Assembly: GCA_028532985.1 (NCBI GenBank)
Contig: JANCIK010000002.1
Span: 186,001-250,000, forward strand
Direction: 5' to 3'
Origin: Stropharia rugosoannulata
Lineage: Eukaryota > Basidiomycota > Agaricomycetes > Agaricales > Strophariaceae
DNA length: 64,000 nucleotides
In this document: piece by piece, positions 35,480 through 47,643 of the stretch
Layout of the letters: the number at the start of each line of letters is the position of its first letter
Position numbering within the stretch: the stretch's first letter is position 1
Notes under the pieces: model-generated
The model's input: only the letters and a program-made list of their open reading frames with translations
The model's database searches: none
Told to the model about the DNA's origin: nothing
Made by a program: the position numbers and the translations under genes

Positions 35480-37045
35480 GTCCACCAACTCACCAGTCTG
35501 TGTCTTTGGCACTTGTCGACTTCGAGAAAGTACACTTTTTGCTTTCAGGAAATCCGGATATCAGAGGAGAGTTTCCTCGATAAGCGAAGGATGTCGCCCA
35601 GGCTGTCAGCCTCTGGTATGTAGTAGCTAATTCCAGAGTCCTCATGGGTATTACAAACTATCGCGTGAGAAGTTCCACGGAGAATCTTGAAGAGAGCTCC
35701 AAACCCACGCGTTTGATCCGTCTTCCATTTACAATATGACTTGACTGAGCTCATAAAAGGCTCACCGGAGAATAGCCTGTGGTAAATCTAATCACCGTTT
35801 GCCAAAAATGGACATCATTTCGCAAAACGTGTTCAAGGTATGGCAGGCATGCAAATCCTCGTGATACGTCCCTCCATAAGCCAAGACACTCCTCCGGATT
35901 GACATAAGTGGATAAGCCGTATGGTCTAAATCCGAGATGCTACCTCTTTACCCTGTGTTTTTGTTCTTCTCGTGAAGATAATCTATTAATCAGTGGGTAA
36001 TGTGCTCTTTGTAGTCTCCCGCCGCTACCGTGGACCGTGGGGTATAGATTCCTCATCCTCAGTATGGATAGACTTATACTTCTGCATCAGAAATTTGGCA
36101 GCACCACTGAGTATGTGTATTCAGGATCTTGAGCGGCACTGACAACACTGCCTTCCACCTTCATGAGAATAGCTGGACAAAAAAATCAAAGAAAAAACCC
36201 AGTGTTTAAGAGGTCTGGGCCAACAGCTGCCAGGCCCGCAGGTATTTGCTCAAAGTCTTATTACCCAAGAGTCTCACAGATCAATTCAGTGAGCTTCGGA
36301 AGTATGTGTCGGATGACATGCAATTGTCAGTGTATGTGAATGAGTAACAGCTTATACTTTATTTCACATAGCCCCACATGCAATTAGCAGCGCTCGTCCC
36401 TTATTTGAACTGAGAATTTTTGGAGATGCCTACCATCTGTAGCTTCCTTACACACTGTCAGGTGGAGGCGCACTGCTATTGTTGAACAACGCCATGCACC
36501 CCAGAAATGTTAGCGCCTATACTTAGAACTTCAAAGTTGCTTCAAAGTACATCTTAGATAAACCGTAAACGACGCGAAGTATGTTCCGCCTTGCAAAACC
36601 AACCATTGTAATTGAAGGCAAGGCAAGACAAGTTAAAATTAGTTTTAGAAAGATATTTATCTGCATCATCCAACAGTGGCAACCGAATCACAACCCGTCA
36701 ATATGTACCAACACATGCCAGGCCCCTAAGAGTAAGAGCCCATATTCTGTATTCGCTGAATAAATTGCAGAGTCCAAAGTGGTTAATCCTCCTTCAACGA
36801 CGTAGTAGTGACTGATTACTATATTGCAAAGTAGTACCAAGCTCGATTTATATATTGAGGAAGAGCGGCTTTAAGTCATACCGAACTCGGTACTTGCAAA
36901 TCACTGACGTAATTCTCAATGGTCGAGTTGTCTCCTTCTTGATGAGAAGACAGGTTGCAAGCCAAAAATACTGGGCTGCATCATGTGGATGTGAATTCTG
37001 GTTTCAGGGGTCTCACTGCTCACAATAATTTTAGGTGAACTAATA
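35480..37045. other. intergenic, no gene supported
   Basis: Peroxygenase upstream region and DNA before the MITE. Short frames only (for example 36581-36763), none convincing. Confidence 0.5.
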
Positions 37046-37047
37046 TA

Positions 37048-37746
37048 CAGTATACTAGCGGCACTTGGGACACCACCGGCACTTGGGACAAAACCAATTT
37101 GCAGCAGCACTTTTATACCAATAGCTTAGATTCTTTGCATACTTGTTTGGAATGTACTTTCACATATTTATTTCAAATTTGAGAGGGAACAACGGTTTCT
37201 ATGGGTGTGTATCAAGCCAATTACAGTTGAAAATGGGACAAAAACCGATATAGCAATTATCTTTCCCTTGTTTTTGCTCCATTAGAGCAAGATTATAGAT
37301 ATATTATTTACACGGCTGGATAGCCATTCTTTCCAGCATTAATTTGTGGTCTTTTTCATAGGAATATGGTCAAAACTGACATCAAAATTTGCATTTTCAT
37401 GAAGTATGTTTAAGGGCGTGACAGGCTCCGTTGATGATCTACATCAAATGCGTTGACACGCTGTTGAGTTTGATTAGTTGATGGTGCACTAACGGCGTGT
37501 AATAACGGCGGCAGTGACGGTCCGCTGCCGTCACGCGTGTCCCAAGTGCCGCTAACCGTGACATTTGAGACTGAAAAGTGTATACTGTTTATTGAAACAA
37601 ATACTTAATCCTCAGAGCCCAAAAGCACATAGTTATACAGTCAGCTCTAGTACCTATTCTGTTGTAAAATTTTGTGTAGTGAAGTAAAGAAATGCGTCAT
37701 AGAATGCTTTAACAAAAACATTGTCCCAAGTGCCACTAGTATACTG
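37048..37746. mobile_element. 699-bp pogo/Fot1-like MITE with TA target duplication
   Basis: The termini are 25-base inverted repeats with one mismatch (37048-37072 and 37722-37746), beginning CAGTATACTAG and containing GGCACTTGGGACA. TA flanks both ends (37046-37047 and 37747-37748). The GGCACTTGGGACA word occurs again just inside each terminus (37078-37090 direct to the left end; about 37539-37555 inverted), like doubled transposase-binding sites. There is no open frame of note inside. TA duplication plus a CAGT terminus is typical of the pogo/Tigger/Fot1 branch of Tc1-mariner. The element lies about 380 bases upstream of the second DUF6534 gene. Confidence 0.85.
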
Positions 37747-38124
37747 TAAAGCGTGCGCAATTTCCATGATTCTTCTAGTCAGTCGAGTTTTCAAAGACAC
37801 TCACGCAAGTTACGATGTAAATTGAATATTGATTCTCCGCAATTCAAATATTCATGTTCAGCTGTTCCGCTTGTGTTCAACTACAAGTCCGGCCAATTAC
37901 AGTTTTGCATGGACATCCTAACAACATTGATGAAACACTTCGGCGACCCTGCATTCTGGCACCTGTCAGAGTGGAGGTAAGGGATCCCAGGACGCGGTTA
38001 CCTAACGTCTCCGGTGTGGGATAGACGTATGTAGCTAATCGCACTCTTCTACTTCATCCTGCCATTAGATGCCTGCTGCTGCGCGGGGCGGCGACGTCCT
38101 CTGTCTGTACCGAGCATCGCAAAA

Positions 38125-39815
38125 ATGGTCGCCATCGACGAGTCTGCGCCCTTCTTTGTCCAGGCTAATTCAAACCTAGGTGCAGTCGAGATAGCAACTT
38201 TCCTAGGTCTGGTACTCTTTGGTATTTCACTCGCACAAGGATACAGCTACTTCCGTCGATGTTCTGGAGATTCTTTCCGGCTCAAGCTCTTCGTGAGTCT
38301 CATTTTCCTCCCTTACCAGGCTGAACACTCATGTCAAACCCCATGTTATGGTACTCAGGTTGCTATTCTTCTGTATGTTCGCATGGGCCTTCTTAAGACG
38401 AAGCTGATTGAGCGGCCCATTCTCAGCTTCATGGAGAGTTTTCACTCATTCACGGCCTCTCATACAATATACTACGACACCGTCACACGATTCAAGAATG
38501 CGGAAATCAACTCGTACCAACTCTCTGCAAACGCCGCCACTGAGACTCTTATTACCGTGTTAGTACAGGTGCGCGGATACCTTTTGGTCACATAGGAATC
38601 TCCAGCATCAACTCTCTTCTACGCAGTGCTTCTATTCTCATCGAATTTATCGAGTATCGAAAGGAAATCTTCCGGTCAGCATTGCATGCTTCACCCTCGC
38701 TATCCTTCGGTTTCTATTTGGCATTGCCGTCTCTGCGGAGTCAGTAATTGACGTACACAGAACGCCCAACTGGGTTGTATTTGTCTCGAGATTCAACTGG
38801 CTCATCACAGCTATGCTAGCTGTCGGGGGTGCGGCGGACATCCTCATTGCAATATCAATGCTCATTTACCTGCGTCGGATGTCTTCGGCCACAAATGTGC
38901 AGTCGTAAGTCTTTTATTCAATCTCCACTTGCCGATCTGATTGACTATGGCTTGATTCACAATCATATCACAGGACAACAGACATAATAAATAGACTGGT
39001 TCGTTGGTCATTGCGTAAGTTAATCGCATACTTTCCTTGATCTGTATGATTAAATTTCTCGACATCAGAATCAGGCCTGCTGACAAGGTGATTTTCTGTA
39101 ACTCCTACTACCCTAACGCAATTAGTAAAAAATGCATGTAAATTGTAGCATGACATCCTTGACGGTGATCATATGTGTGCGTCTTATCCGTGTCCTTGTT
39201 GTTGCCATAGCTTATTGCCAAAGTTTAGTTTCAGGCCATGGCAAACTGTGCGTCCTTAATATCCGTTCCATTCACATAGCTTGGACTTACAGAAAACAAA
39301 TCGCAAGTGGTCTGGTTTGGACTCTATGTTATACTGGCTAAATGTGAGTGGCCTACATCAAGAACAGGACGTTCAAATATTAATATTAATTAACTGGTGT
39401 CCTAGTATACTCTAATTCATTATTGGTCTCGTAAGCTTTTATCCATTAGCTTGATTCTTCTTAGTTATCTGAGCAGACGTCCCTATTAGTCTCAATTCTC
39501 GTCCACCAAGAACGCGCAATGACACTCGAATACAACGCCTGCCGGCTTTGAGCACACATATCGACTTTGAGACAATTCCGAATCCCGTAGGGGTACGCAT
39601 CTTTGAGTAACTGTCCACTACACATGCTCAAAATGCTTCAGGTCTCCTTTCAGCTCAACGATATGTCAACTTCATCTAGTTCAACGCCGGGCACAAATAA
39701 CTTCTCTTCAATGGTAAGCGACTTGTATAGATGATTCTCCTGTTTTTTAACGCTTGCGTAATAGCAGGACTCACAGCTGCGATCTATAAAAGAAACAGAA
39801 GGCCTCGCCGTCTAA
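38125..39815 (+). CDS. DUF6534 seven-helix membrane protein, paralogue 2
   Basis: Same family and exon plan as the gene at 32280. Reads MVAIDESAPFFVQANSNLGA, VEIATFLGLVLFGISLAQGY (helix 1), VAILLYVRMGLLKTK, SFMESFHSFTASHTIYYDTV, CFYSHRIYRVSKGNLPVS, FTLAILRFLFGIAVSAESV, RFNWLITAMLAVGGAADILI, STTDIINRLVRWSL, VWFGLYVILAK, LYSNSLLVSLNSRP. The polar tail ends SIKETEGLAV at 39815. Introns at about 38294-38358, 38568-38627, 38908-38974, 39015-39066 and several further 3'. The MITE upstream may affect its promoter. The two paralogues are moderately diverged, so the duplication is not recent. Confidence 0.75.
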
Positions 39816-40433
39816 TCTCCCGGCTTACTCCGTGATATCTTCCGTGACCACTTTTTCGCATAGCTTTCTACATCTACTATGTATTCTAATGTAAGCAACA
39901 GAACTATCTATTTACGTGAAGATAGCAACAGTCACTATTTTGTATATACTAGACATGTATAGATCATCCTGTGTAACATAACATTCCAACACGAAAACAT
40001 TTCTCGCAGTAATACTATTAGCTACTATTAGCACAAGTATGTGTGTACTTGTCCTATTCTCTAAGCGTTGACAGTACGTACTCATGCGGCGATTTTATTC
40101 CTGAGCGCTCAAAATCTAACCATTCGTATGGTCACCAGTACGTCGAAATTCTGTGCTTAAAGGTCATTCTGGCGTTCATTAATTATGCGACAGACTACCT
40201 GGCCATAGTATTCCCTAATAAGTACACCATAATCACTCTGTGAGTGGATGTTTCCTCCATTATTTTTCATTATTAAGGGATGAAGCTTGAAGGTAAGTAG
40301 CATAAATTCACTAGGAATGTACTATGACGTGGTCTAACTTTGCCATCAATTGACAAATCGTAACTTACCAGCGCCGTATGTGTACCGGGTCAGTGTATCC
40401 CGCTCTTCGGACTGTTATCAACCGACCTGGAGA

Positions 40434-40440
40434 ATATAAA
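40434..40440 (+). promoter_or_regulatory. TATA box of FAD monooxygenase 1
   Basis: ATATAAA, 42 bases upstream of the start codon at 40482. The 39816-40433 stretch before it shows nothing else I can support. Confidence 0.5.
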
Positions 40441-40481
40441 CCTGAGGTCTGTGATGACACTCCTCATAAGTTCATACAGCA

Positions 40482-42180
40482 ATGTCCCAAGTACAAACTC
40501 TTAAAGATTTCCGCATCGCCGTTGTGGGTGGAGGAATGTGCGGGCTGACTGTGTACGTCGGCTTACCAAGAGCTTTAAACTAATTTGTTATAACCTATTC
40601 TTTGTTCTAGCGCTATTGCTCTCCTTAGAGAAGGACTCAAAGTGAAGGTTTTTGAAGCAGCCGTGAGTGTGTCCCAATTGCTAATGATGAAGTAATAACT
40701 TAGGACTATGCTTAACAGTCAAAATTTGATGAGGTCGGAGCCGGTGTTGGGCTGGGACCTAACGCGATTAAGGCTCTTAAAGGGCTCGGTGTTCTCGAGA
40801 CCGTTCTCAAAACCGTAGATACTGACAACAGCACGACTCAGACAACCTTCCGGTTTGTCTCAGGATTTGAATCTCATGAACTGATTTATGAAATGCTGGT
40901 GCGATATCCGTCCTTCAGGTATTGTTAGCAGAGTAATTTATTCATCCACACAACAGGATCGTGGAAAAGACTTGAGCATTGAGAATCAAGGTCTTGGAAT
41001 TTATCGGTGAGTTATCTCGATGTTTTTTGGGGTAAAAAAACGACGGGGTATTTAATTATGGTGTCATTACTATCCAGACCTACATTTTTGGCAGCTTTGC
41101 TACCACTCATCCCGCCAGAAAACGTTGCGTTCCTTAAACGTCTGGCGTCTCTTACAGAGCTTCCTTCTGGAGAATATCGCCTTTACTTCAATGATGGCAG
41201 CACGTATGACGCCGACCTTGTGATTGGTGCAGACGGTGTAAAGAGTAAAGTTCGTGACGCCGTTGTCGATCCCTCCGACGGCGGCAAGGGCAAACTTTCA
41301 TTCTCGAACGACTACATATATAGGGGCATGGTTCCTTTAGATGCAATCAAGGCCGCTGGAGTGACTCTTGATGTACAGTCTCAGCCACATATTTTTGTTG
41401 GTCCCGGAAAGGTTCGTTTCTCCATTTGGGCTATATAATGGTACTCAATACCGGCTATAGTTTATGAGTTTATATTCAATCAAGAACTCGACAATGATTA
41501 ATTTTACTGCGTCCGTCAACACTCGTGAAGCAGGTACTCTTCCCAGTTCTCAACAGCCACTCCCGTGGGTCGACAATGTCGATCAGCAAGAGCTAATCAA
41601 CGCATACAAGGATGATTGGGGTCACGATGCCTTTGCTGTGCTTAAGCAGGTGAAGGAGCCCAGCAGATGGAAACTTCATACCATTTATCCTCCTCTGGAG
41701 TCATATGTCAAGGACAGGATTGCTTTGATAGGAGACGCGGTAAGCATAGCCTAGTATAGAAGAAGAAAAGTATCATGCTGAGTTCGGCAATCAGGCACAT
41801 GCCATGGTTCCATATTTAGGCGCCGGTGTCGGCCAAGGCTTTGAAGACGCATACGTCTTGTACAGGCTTCTCATCCACCCAAAAGTTGGAAAGGATAATT
41901 TGGATGTAAGTAATTTTAAAGTACTCTCAGGCTGTGAAATAATTATTCGAGTTACTAGGCTGCACTCGCTGCCTACGATAAGTTGAGACGCCCTCGTGCA
42001 AATATGGTATTGGAGAAAAGTCTTAGAAATGGAGAAATAATGCAAAGCTTGGGACCCGAAAGGAAGACGATGGAAGAAGTACGAGAGCTTGTCAAAGATG
42101 CCTGCGAGTCAGAGTGGCACAACCAACTGTGGTACTATGACCTGGAAGGCGAAGTTTCGAAGCTCCTCGACCAGTTATAG
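40482..42180 (+). CDS. FAD monooxygenase, salicylate-hydroxylase-like, tandem copy 1
   Basis: Flavoprotein aromatic hydroxylase family; NAD(P)H and O2 are the usual co-substrates, and the exact substrate is unknown. The start at 40482 gives MSQVQTLKDFRIAVVGGGMC with the dinucleotide fold GGGMCGL. Then VGAGVGLGPNAIKALKGLG, the second flavin motif DLVIGADGVKSKVR (DG motif) and LIGDA joined to AHAMVPYLGAGVGQGFEDAY (GD motif). C-terminal helices end EGEVSKLLDQL. About 430 residues, normal for the family. At least seven short introns; the one inside GDA|AHA falls at the same place in the neighbour. No stop was found in the joined frame. The next gene downstream is its paralogue in the same orientation. 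Confidence 0.85.
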
Positions 42181-42834
42181 CGTATTGGTACATGTCTCAT
42201 GTAGCTGTTTAGTAGATGTACGACCCTAGGGCATCTGGGGAAACTCGCGCTCTACACCGCGTGAGACTGTTTTTTATAATGTGATTGAAATCATATCCGG
42301 GTTTCCATAGTCTCTTAAATTGTCAGTAATACCTGCTACATGACCGTTTTAATCTGAGGTCACCGGTCATGCGATGTCCCTGATTTGGCAAAATCACTGC
42401 CATGCGGACCGTGTCCACGTTTATATACCAGTACTGCTGCTATTCACAAGGCACTTTACTTTACATAAACTAATAAGATACGCTTTATTTATGATCAGCA
42501 CCTCCAGCCATAGACCCTCAGTGGCGAGTTTATAATCTTTTTACTGTCAGCGCGGATCATTATTGTCCGCGAAGTACATAAACTACGATTGAAGCAAGGT
42601 CAACAATCTTCCAACTACAACAAACAACAAACAACGGTCCTTATATATCGAATAGTAGACACATGCGCAATACACTCTGGGTATGCGTGCTTCCATCAAG
42701 CCTGTATTGACAAATCGGTTATTATAAAGTGAAGGCTATCGGGATGGTTCTTTCCGTAATTAGGTGATTCGGGGAGTAAATTTCCGACTTAAATATCCTC
42801 GATACTCTGAGGATAGCCATTCCTTACAAAGAAG
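42181..42834. other. intergenic between the tandem monooxygenases
   Basis: Terminator of copy 1 and promoter of copy 2. No strong TATA box was seen near copy 2 (TTAAATATCC at 42790 is the nearest A/T word). No other feature. Confidence 0.45.
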
Positions 42835-44582
42835 ATGTTAAACGACAATTTCTCTAAAAACTTCCGTGTGGCTGTGGTGGGTGGGGGAATGTGCGGTCTG
42901 GCAATGTACGTCTCCGTTGCGGCGTTGCCAAGTTGCATGATGCTCACAGATAATCTTACCTACGCAATCTAAACAGTGCGATCGGTCTAATTAGAGAAGG
43001 CATTGATGTGAAGGTGTTCGAAGCTGCTGTAAACTCCTTTTCTGTCAACTACAGATACAGAATATTGATCGTATGTGATGTCAGGCAAAATTCGACGAGG
43101 TGGGAGCTGGAGTTGGACTAGGACCAAATGCTATTCAAGCTCTACGAGGACTTGGCATCTTGGACGTTATCCTCAAAGCCCTAAATAAGGAAGGCGGTAC
43201 AAACCCAGCAACATTTCAATTTGTGGCAGCTTCTGGGTCTCATGAGCATATTTACACAATGCCTGTAAGTGACGCTGTTCCGATTTTCCGGGAGCAGCGC
43301 TTCTAAGCTCAATCTCATTCCACTATTAGCACGTCGAAAGCATAGATGTAGAGAAAAGGGGACTTGGTGTATACCGGTAAGCTTCTCTAATTAATCCCTA
43401 GACATTTGAAATTAATATTTACGGATCCTACCATAAAGTCCTACATTTCTGGCAGCTTTAACACCACTCATTCCGGAAGGTGATGTCGCTTTTCTTAAAC
43501 GACTCGCATCTGTTACACAGCTCCCTTCTGGTGAACACCGTCTGAGTTTCACCGACGGCAGCACATATGTCGCCGACCTCGTAATTGGCGCTGACGGTGT
43601 GAAGAGTAAAGTCCGCGATGCCGTTGTTGATCCCAGCGACCCCGAAAATGGAACAGTTGCTTTCTCCAACCAATACGTATATCGCGGCATGGTGCCAGTG
43701 GATGACATCAAATCTGCCGGGGTGACGCTCGATCTTCATGCAAAACCATATGCCTTTATGGGTCCCGGTAAAGTCCGTTTGCTCCATATGTATCACGGGT
43801 ACACAAGGCACTGAGAGGTTGCATCATATTTATTACAGATGATGGTGACATACCCGGTCAAAAACTCGACAATGATCAATTTTGCCGGGTCTTTCAATAC
43901 CCGCGAAGTAGGCGCACCTCCCTCAGCTCAAGAGCCATTTCCGTGGGTCGAAGTTGTCGATCAGCAAGAGCTCCTTGATGCCTATAAGGACGACTGGGGC
44001 CACGACGGCTTTGCTTTGCTCGAACAGCTAAAGAAACCCAGTCGATGGAAGCTTCATACTATTTATCCTCCGCTGAAATCCTACGTAAAGGATAAAGTTG
44101 TACTAATTGGAGACGCTGTAAGTGTAATAGGCTCACGCTGTAATGACTTGATAGATAATGAAACGGAACTGACTTCAAACATAATCGACAGGCGCATGCA
44201 ATGGTTCCATATTTAGGAGCCGGAGTTGGACAAGGGTTTGAGGACGCCTACATCCTATACAGACTTCTCATTCACCCGAAAGTCAGAAAAGCCAACCTGG
44301 ATGTAAGTGTGGTTATATTATAAATCTGCGGCGTGAAGTACTAATCGATACTTCTAGGAGGCTCTCGTGGCTTACGATACGTCAAGGCGTCCCCGAGCAA
44401 ATAAGGTACTACTGGAGAGTCTCAAGACTGGAGAAATAATGGAAAGTCTAGGTCCTGGACGGAGAACCAAAGAAGAGGTGGGGACACTTATCAAAGAAGT
44501 ATATGAGTCAGAATGGCACAAGCAACTATGGTTTTATGACCTTGAAGCGGAGGTCTCCAAGGTCCTCGACACATTCAAATAA
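42835..44582 (+). CDS. FAD monooxygenase, salicylate-hydroxylase-like, tandem copy 2
   Basis: Paralogue of the gene at 40482 with matching exon borders. The start at 42835 gives MLNDNFSKNFRVAVVGGGMC. Motifs: VGAGVGLGPNAIQALRGLG, DLVIGADGVKSKVRDAVVDP, LIGDA joined to AHAMVPYLGAGVGQGFEDAY. It ends LEAEVSKVLDTFK. Substitutions spread through the whole protein, densest around residues 70-110 (substrate-side region in this family), so the copies may differ in substrate. Introns are short and the frame is open. The MCG in place of the common IAG after GGG is shared by both copies. Confidence 0.85.
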
Positions 44583-44715
44583 ATTACATGTTATGACAAA
44601 TGTAGTGCCACCGTCAGCTGTATATGTTTTCGATGAAATAACAAGCTCTGTAGTCTCACACGCGAGAACAATGATAATGCACAAATCCTATCATGCAATC
44701 TCTAGTAGACTCCCG

Positions 44716-46348
44716 TCACCCATAATATGATGTAAAGCTCGGAAACGCAGCCACTCTCATCTTCGTCGTGTACTCCGCCGACCTTCTTGAACTCAACTCA
44801 ATCTTCTTATTTCTCAGCTCCACGATGGCAGGTACGCATTCCGAAAACGCCCAGTCACTCTCCGGATTATATTTATCAAAATCATCCGGGGAGTTGACCA
44901 CGAAGTCGACCTTGATAAGTTTGGAGAACTTCGGACTCCCCAGAGCATCTGCAAGAGCCGCCCACCGAGTAGCGTGTCTTTTCAATAGGACAGACTTGTA
45001 TGTAGTATCTGGAGCGCCAGATGCTTCGCTGTTGTAGCCTACGTCGACTTTAATAGTGACTGTTTTCAACGAGTTCATGGCAGGCATGGCGGTAAGGGCG
45101 CTTATCAACCAGTCAATCTCGGTAGCAACCCCGTTACGTAGACTCAAATGGACCGCAAGCGTATGCAAGTTGAACATCCTGGATAAGTCAATATACGTTA
45201 ACTCAATGTCGCTTTTTTCGTCGCCCGTTTCTATCAAGGCAGTTAAATCAGAACTTCTAGTGAAAGAGAAATAAAAACTAACCTCGCGCGACGTGATGAA
45301 ACCATGTCGATAATCTAAATTCTTTAAGGGTGGTCACACCAGGAAGCACCGCGGCTGTAATATCGACATCATCCTGGTGCAGGATATCGGAGGCAAACAG
45401 CTCAAGATTTGCGATGCTCAGAAGCGAAGTCGGCGACGAAAAATAGTCGATCATTTCCAAAACGTTGCGTTTCGCATTTTTGAGCCGCAAGCTCTCCAAA
45501 TAAATACGCTGTCGCTGCCCTTCTCCACCTTCGTGAGTCACTGGGGTCAAGTTCGCGAATGATATGCCATAGTTCGACAACGTCAGATGACGAAGTCGTT
45601 CCGCTCTTTCTAGGTGATCAAGGGGAATGCTGAGGATTCCGCGAAGCACGAGCTCGCGCAGAGTAGGCTGGCTGAACATGAACGACGACATATCGTGTTC
45701 TGCTTGATATTGAATCCAGTCGAGTTCTTGCAATCCCGTGTTTATCTCTATAAACTCTAGCGCAGTTAACCACTCAAGGGCATTCGCAAGAGCTTTATCA
45801 TGATAGAAATACCCGGCATATAGGGTAAAGCGCGCTTTTTCGGCCGCAATCTCCTGTTCGAGCTCCTCAATCTCGTAGTCTTCTAGGCCCTTCGTCCTCA
45901 AAGGGGTCTTGGACAAGGGCATCATCGCATCGCAAATCGTTATGGAGCACACGCATTTCCCAAGAGGAAACGAGTGTAGCATGTCGAGGAGTATGAAAGG
46001 TTGGATAGCGCGTCGCGACCGACTCATGGTATAGTCGACGACTACACTTTCATACCTTGGCATGTTGCATATGATTCGAGATAGGCGAGGGCGGATAAGT
46101 CTGCGGCACCAGCGATTCAGCTTTGAGCAAGCTAGTAGCGTGCTTAGATCGTGGTCGTTTATGCACTGCAAAATTCTGCGTAGCATTTCCAACGATAAAT
46201 GAGGGTAGCTCCTTGGATAGCGCAGTTTGCTGAAAGTGAAGGACAGGAGTGGCCAGTAGCCACTTTCATACCCACTATTAGAAAGGGTAGGGGAAGAGCA
46301 CGGTGCAGTTAACTGAGATGATGTCTTTGGAGCTTCTTTTGACACCAT
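44716..46348 (-). CDS. F-box/LRR-like protein
   Basis: Start at 46348 (MVSKEAPKTSSQLT) with a Ser-rich lead. The F-box core is near residues 48-85 (YPHLSLEMLRRILQCINDHD then LLACSKLNRWCRRLI). LRR-like segments follow: LEFIEINTGLQELDWIQYQ, LRELVLRGILSIPLDHLER, LRHLTLSNYGISFANL. One intron at about 45285-45238 separates a second exon of about 170 residues (SDIELTYIDLSRMFNLHTLA), ending SFTSYYG at 44716. It probably recruits a substrate to an SCF ubiquitin ligase. It is convergent with the second monooxygenase gene, with about 130 bases between the stops. Confidence 0.7.
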
Positions 46349-46758
46349 TGTAGGTGAGACGAGAAGAGGTTGCAGCGAGCCAGAAAAATGGCCGCTGTGC
46401 AGATGTGGGCCACCTTCCCACGTCCCTCATAAACAAGGCGCTTTGCTGAAGGCGCTAATGGCAAACACGTCGCTTTGACCACCCAGCCACGCAAGATTTT
46501 GGAACAAATACAATCCCGTTACTTGGTTCGTACGGGATCCTGCGTCCGTACTTTGAACAGTAAGATTAAAAGAAGCGTATGTTATTCATTTTACACAGTA
46601 AGATAATAAAAATACATCACTCTACAGGAGACCATGCCAAAAGTAAATCGAAGCACCTACCATCTAAAAGAATATGGATCAGTATCGATTTACGACGTTG
46701 TAAAGGAGGCAAATAGAAAGAGAGCAAATAGTCAGATACCGTTGTAGTAAAGGTTAAC

Positions 46759-47437
46759 TCACTGAGGATGCTCATCCGTAGATGGCATACCCTCGTGGTA
46801 CAGTAAAAATTGTGTCATCAGAATGCTCCAATAGAATAGAGCGACAGGCGCTTAAGGATGAACGAAGAACATGACAGACACTTACTTTGTACAACATACG
46901 AAGACATGACGGTCTGTACTATCATATCGTGTCGGTCAGAGACTGCTGAGGAAAGAGAAAATTAGTTACTGAAAGAACTAGTTGACACAGTAAAAAAGAA
47001 GAGTGGGTCAGCTACCGTTGTAGAATGTGACCTCAACAAATACACGGAGCTCTTTTCAGAGACGCGACTTGATTCGGACAGTGTGAATATATTGTAATCA
47101 TTCCCAGAGAACATGTACAAGTACAGAAGAAAGAAAAACATAAACTATAGGCAACTCACCACGCCGAGATCGCCTGAACATCGCACTGTTCGAGCCAGCC
47201 AAAGTTGACCACTTTATCTACCTAAAGAACAAGATTCATCGTCAGTAAGTTGGATGGACGGAGAGTACGATTGAATCAAAGAAATAAAAGGATCAGTCCC
47301 GAAAGATGGTTAATTGATTGGCAGCATAGAAAGCGGACTCTCTAGCCTTCATGTCGATTGTATCGTATGCATCATGTGTGAAGGAAGGAAGAGCAACTGC
47401 GCCCGAAAAGATGCTTACCTGAAATATGTAGGAACAT
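46759..47437 (-). CDS. possible small intron-rich gene, one membrane segment
   Basis: Not recognised and uncertain. Minus-strand pieces that can be spliced are MFLHIS (from 47437), DKVVNFGWLEQCDVQAISAW (about 47223-47162), a short middle exon near 47060-47010, VSDRHDMIVQTVMSSYVVQ (about 46950-46890) and VALFYWSILMTQFLLYHEG (a membrane-helix candidate) ending STDEHPQ at 46759. Donors and acceptors are plausible except that the middle exon's frame could not be made to fit both neighbours. It would be divergent from MSS1 with about 200 bases between start codons. The rest of 46349-47643 shows nothing else. Confidence 0.3.
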
Positions 47438-47643
47438 CTTTCTCAAAAAGGACGTAGTACGCAGAAGTAACTGAAGCAGAGATACGGAGACAGAGGTGGA
47501 AGGGAAGGAAGAGGAAGGAAAAATGCGGGAAGAAAAGTTTTCGTCACACAAAGTGACATACACGTGATATTCCCGGCGCACGCCGGCTGTGACAAGTAAC
47601 ACCCCAGCAGTGTTGCCCGGGCCGAAAAGATTCTTCTACTTTC

